5,878 nucleotides of DNA, taken from positions 1 to 5,878 of the forward strand of contig PMJK01000145.1 in assembly GCA_003158505.1 (NCBI GenBank). Reading direction: 5' to 3'. The translations under genes were made by a program, and so were the position numbers. Below, in pieces: positions 4,587 to 5,878 of the stretch (positions within the stretch are counted from its first letter, which is position 1; the number at the start of each line of letters is the position of its first letter). Under the pieces are notes generated by a model that saw nothing but the letters and a program-made list of their open reading frames with translations, was not told the DNA's origin and did no database searches. The stretch comes from Holophagaceae bacterium. GTDB taxonomy: Bacteria > Acidobacteriota > Holophagae > Holophagales > Holophagaceae.

Positions 4587-5878
4587 GGGCTTTCTGCCCA
4601 GCAGCCGCAGGTCTTTTAGTGGGAGGGTGGTGCGCCGGATGCCGTCGAACTGGCAGAGGGCGTTGGCCACGGCGCCGGCCGTGGGGACCAGGCCAATCTC
4701 GCCCACGCCCTTGGCCCCATAGGGCCCGACCGCGTCCGGCACCTCGATGCCGATGATCTCCATGGGCGGCATGTCCTTGGCCTTGATGAGGCCCAGGTCG
4801 GCCATCTTGAGGGAGACCGGACGGCCGTCCTTGTAGGGGAAGTCCTCCGACACGGCGTAGCCCAGGCCCATGTGCAGGGAGCCCTCGATCTGGCCCTCGT
4901 ACAGGGTGGGATTCATGATGCGGCCCGCGTCGTGGGCGGCGGTGATCCGGGTGATCTTTCCGGTCTCATCCAGTTCCACCAGCTGCGCGGCGAAGCCGAA
5001 GGAGTAGTGGGTGATCACGTCGTAGCCGGGCTTGGGCGGCTTGCCGGGCGGCACCGTCCAGTCGCAGACCCAGCTGCCCCGGTATTCCTTCCCCACCAGG
5101 TCCTTGAGGGTCAGGCCTGAGGCCAGGTCCTTTTTCAGTTCCTTGCAGGCGGCGATCACGGAGTTGGCGAGCAGCGAGGTCCCACGGGAGCCGGTGGTCA
5201 TGCCGGCCTCCGCCTCCTCATTGGTCTCCACGAGCACCTCGATGAGCTCCGGGGCGATACCGGTCTCCTCCACCAGGGTCTGCACGCCCATGGTGTAGTT
5301 GCCCTGGCCCATCTCGCACCAGCCGTGGTGGAGCTCCACCCGATCCTCGGCCTTGATGAGAATTTTGGCGTGGCTGAAGTCAGCCAGGCCACAGCCGATG
5401 CCAGTGTTCTTCATGCCCGCGGCGATTCCCGCGCACTTGGCCGCGTAGAAGCGGTCCTTGAGGGCCTCCAGGCACTTGCGGACCCCCACGCCGGCGGTGA
5501 GGGTCTGCCCCGTGGCGATGGTCCGCCCCTCGGTCAGGGCGTTGTCCCAGCGGAACTGCCAGCGGTCGAAGCCGCCCAACTTGCAGAGCTCGTCCAGGCA
5601 GGACTCGAAGGCGAAGTTGGACTGGTTGACGCCGAAGCCCCGGAAGGCGCCGCAGGGGGCGTTGTTGGTGACCACCGCCGTGCCATCCACCTGGACGTTT
5701 GGCACGTAATAGGCCGCGGCCGAGTGGGATACCGTCCGCTCGATCACCGCCAGCCCCACGCTGGAGTAGGCGCCGCTGTCCGAGTGCATGGTGGCCACCA
5801 GGCCCGTGAGCCTGCCATCCTTATCGCAGCCCACGGCGTAGTCCATGACGATGGGGTGGCGCTTGGTGTGCATGCGCA
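4578..5878 (-). CDS. xdh: Molybdopterin-binding subunit, selenium-dependent xanthine dehydrogenase type (5' end missing)
   Basis: Only the C-terminal 433 or so residues are present. The frame stays open through the window edge (an Arg codon precedes the first visible Met), so that Met at 5873 is internal. Numbering from it, xanthine oxidase family features are CGAFRGFGVNQ (74-84, matching the bovine FRGFG pocket loop), EMGQG (187-191, the molybdopterin-contacting Gln loop), TTGSRGTS (226-233), DAGRIMNP (315-322), GQIEGSLHMGLGYA (327-340) and GAKGVGEIGL (386-395). Glu392 fits the catalytic base that deprotonates the Mo-OH. The enzyme hydroxylates a purine or related heterocycle with water, passing electrons via Fe-S centres. 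The AFRGFGVNQ/VGEIGL version, and ygfK next door, point to the selenium-dependent branch, where Se is a labile Mo ligand inserted after translation, not selenocysteine; accordingly no in-frame TGA is seen. Fe-S domains, if fused, lie outside. The exact substrate (xanthine, hypoxanthine, nicotinate or other) cannot be read from this piece. Confidence 0.88.
   Translation of the reverse strand, partial: RMHTKRHPIVMDYAVGCDKDGRLTGLVATMHSDSGAYSSVGLAVIERTVSHSAAAYYVPNVQVDGTAVVTNNAPCGAFRGFGVNQSNFAFESCLDELCKLGGFDRWQFRWDNALTEGRTIATGQTLTAGVGVRKCLEALKDRFYAAKCAGIAAGMKNTGIGCGLADFSHAKILIKAEDRVELHHGWCEMGQGNYTMGVQTLVEETGIAPELIEVLVETNEEAEAGMTTGSRGTSLLANSVIAACKELKKDLASGLTLKDLVGKEYRGSWVCDWTVPPGKPPKPGYDVITHYSFGFAAQLVELDETGKITRITAAHDAGRIMNPTLYEGQIEGSLHMGLGYAVSEDFPYKDGRPVSLKMADLGLIKAKDMPPMEIIGIEVPDAVGPYGAKGVGEIGLVPTAGAVANALCQFDGIRRTTLPLKDLRLLGRKPKA

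Noticed and set aside
3072..4619. A 515-codon plus-strand frame antisense to ygfK
   Set aside because: ygfK matches its family along its full length on the other strand; the antisense product is His, Gly, Val, Glu-rich without motifs. It is a shadow of the codon bias.
4578..5878. Selenocysteine in the selenium-type hydroxylase
   Set aside because: No in-frame TGA occurs, and the family carries selenium as a labile Mo ligand, not as selenocysteine.
1..5878. Mobile elements, CRISPR arrays, tRNA or rRNA genes
   Set aside because: No transposase or integrase motif, no terminal inverted repeats, no regularly spaced repeats and no tRNA-like cloverleaf seen in the intergenic parts.

Overview
All supported genes lie on the minus strand of GC-rich DNA from a Gram-negative (diderm) bacterium. 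The window holds part of an anaerobic-type purine/molybdenum-hydroxylase locus followed by an outer-membrane channel gene. Diderm architecture is inferred from the channel protein, which has a signal peptide and ends in an aromatic beta-barrel residue. I cannot fix the phylum: Holophaga/Geothrix-type Acidobacteriota or a proteobacterium would both fit, and this is a guess from protein resemblance only.

In transcription order (high to low coordinates): 5878-4578 is the 3' part of a molybdopterin-binding hydroxylase of the selenium-dependent xanthine dehydrogenase type, cut by the window edge. Three bases after its stop begins ygfK (4574-1281), a 1097-residue Fe-S/flavin oxidoreductase that keeps company with selenium-dependent molybdenum hydroxylases and purine catabolic genes in many bacteria. 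After a 253-base intergenic region comes a Tsx-like nucleoside channel gene (1027-113), closed by a very strong intrinsic terminator (98-64). At the edge (51-1) are the first 17 codons of another gene with a CxxC zinc-ribbon start resembling threonine synthase.

The intergenic region 1028-1280 holds an AT-rich island with a good sigma70-like promoter for the channel gene. A 17-bp near-palindrome overlaps its -10 box. A leader of roughly 160 nt follows, with one hairpin, a C-rich G-poor stretch that makes a five-tract G-quadruplex motif on the opposite (template) strand, and a clear Shine-Dalgarno site.

Working model (inference): the channel admits nucleosides or purines across the outer membrane, the Mo hydroxylase oxidises a purine or related heterocycle in the cytoplasm, and YgfK exchanges electrons between that enzyme and NAD(P)H or ferredoxin. 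The xdh-ygfK association is already known. I see no wholly new system here; the less expected items are the tight coupling, the regulatory leader of the channel gene and the gene start hidden behind the terminator.
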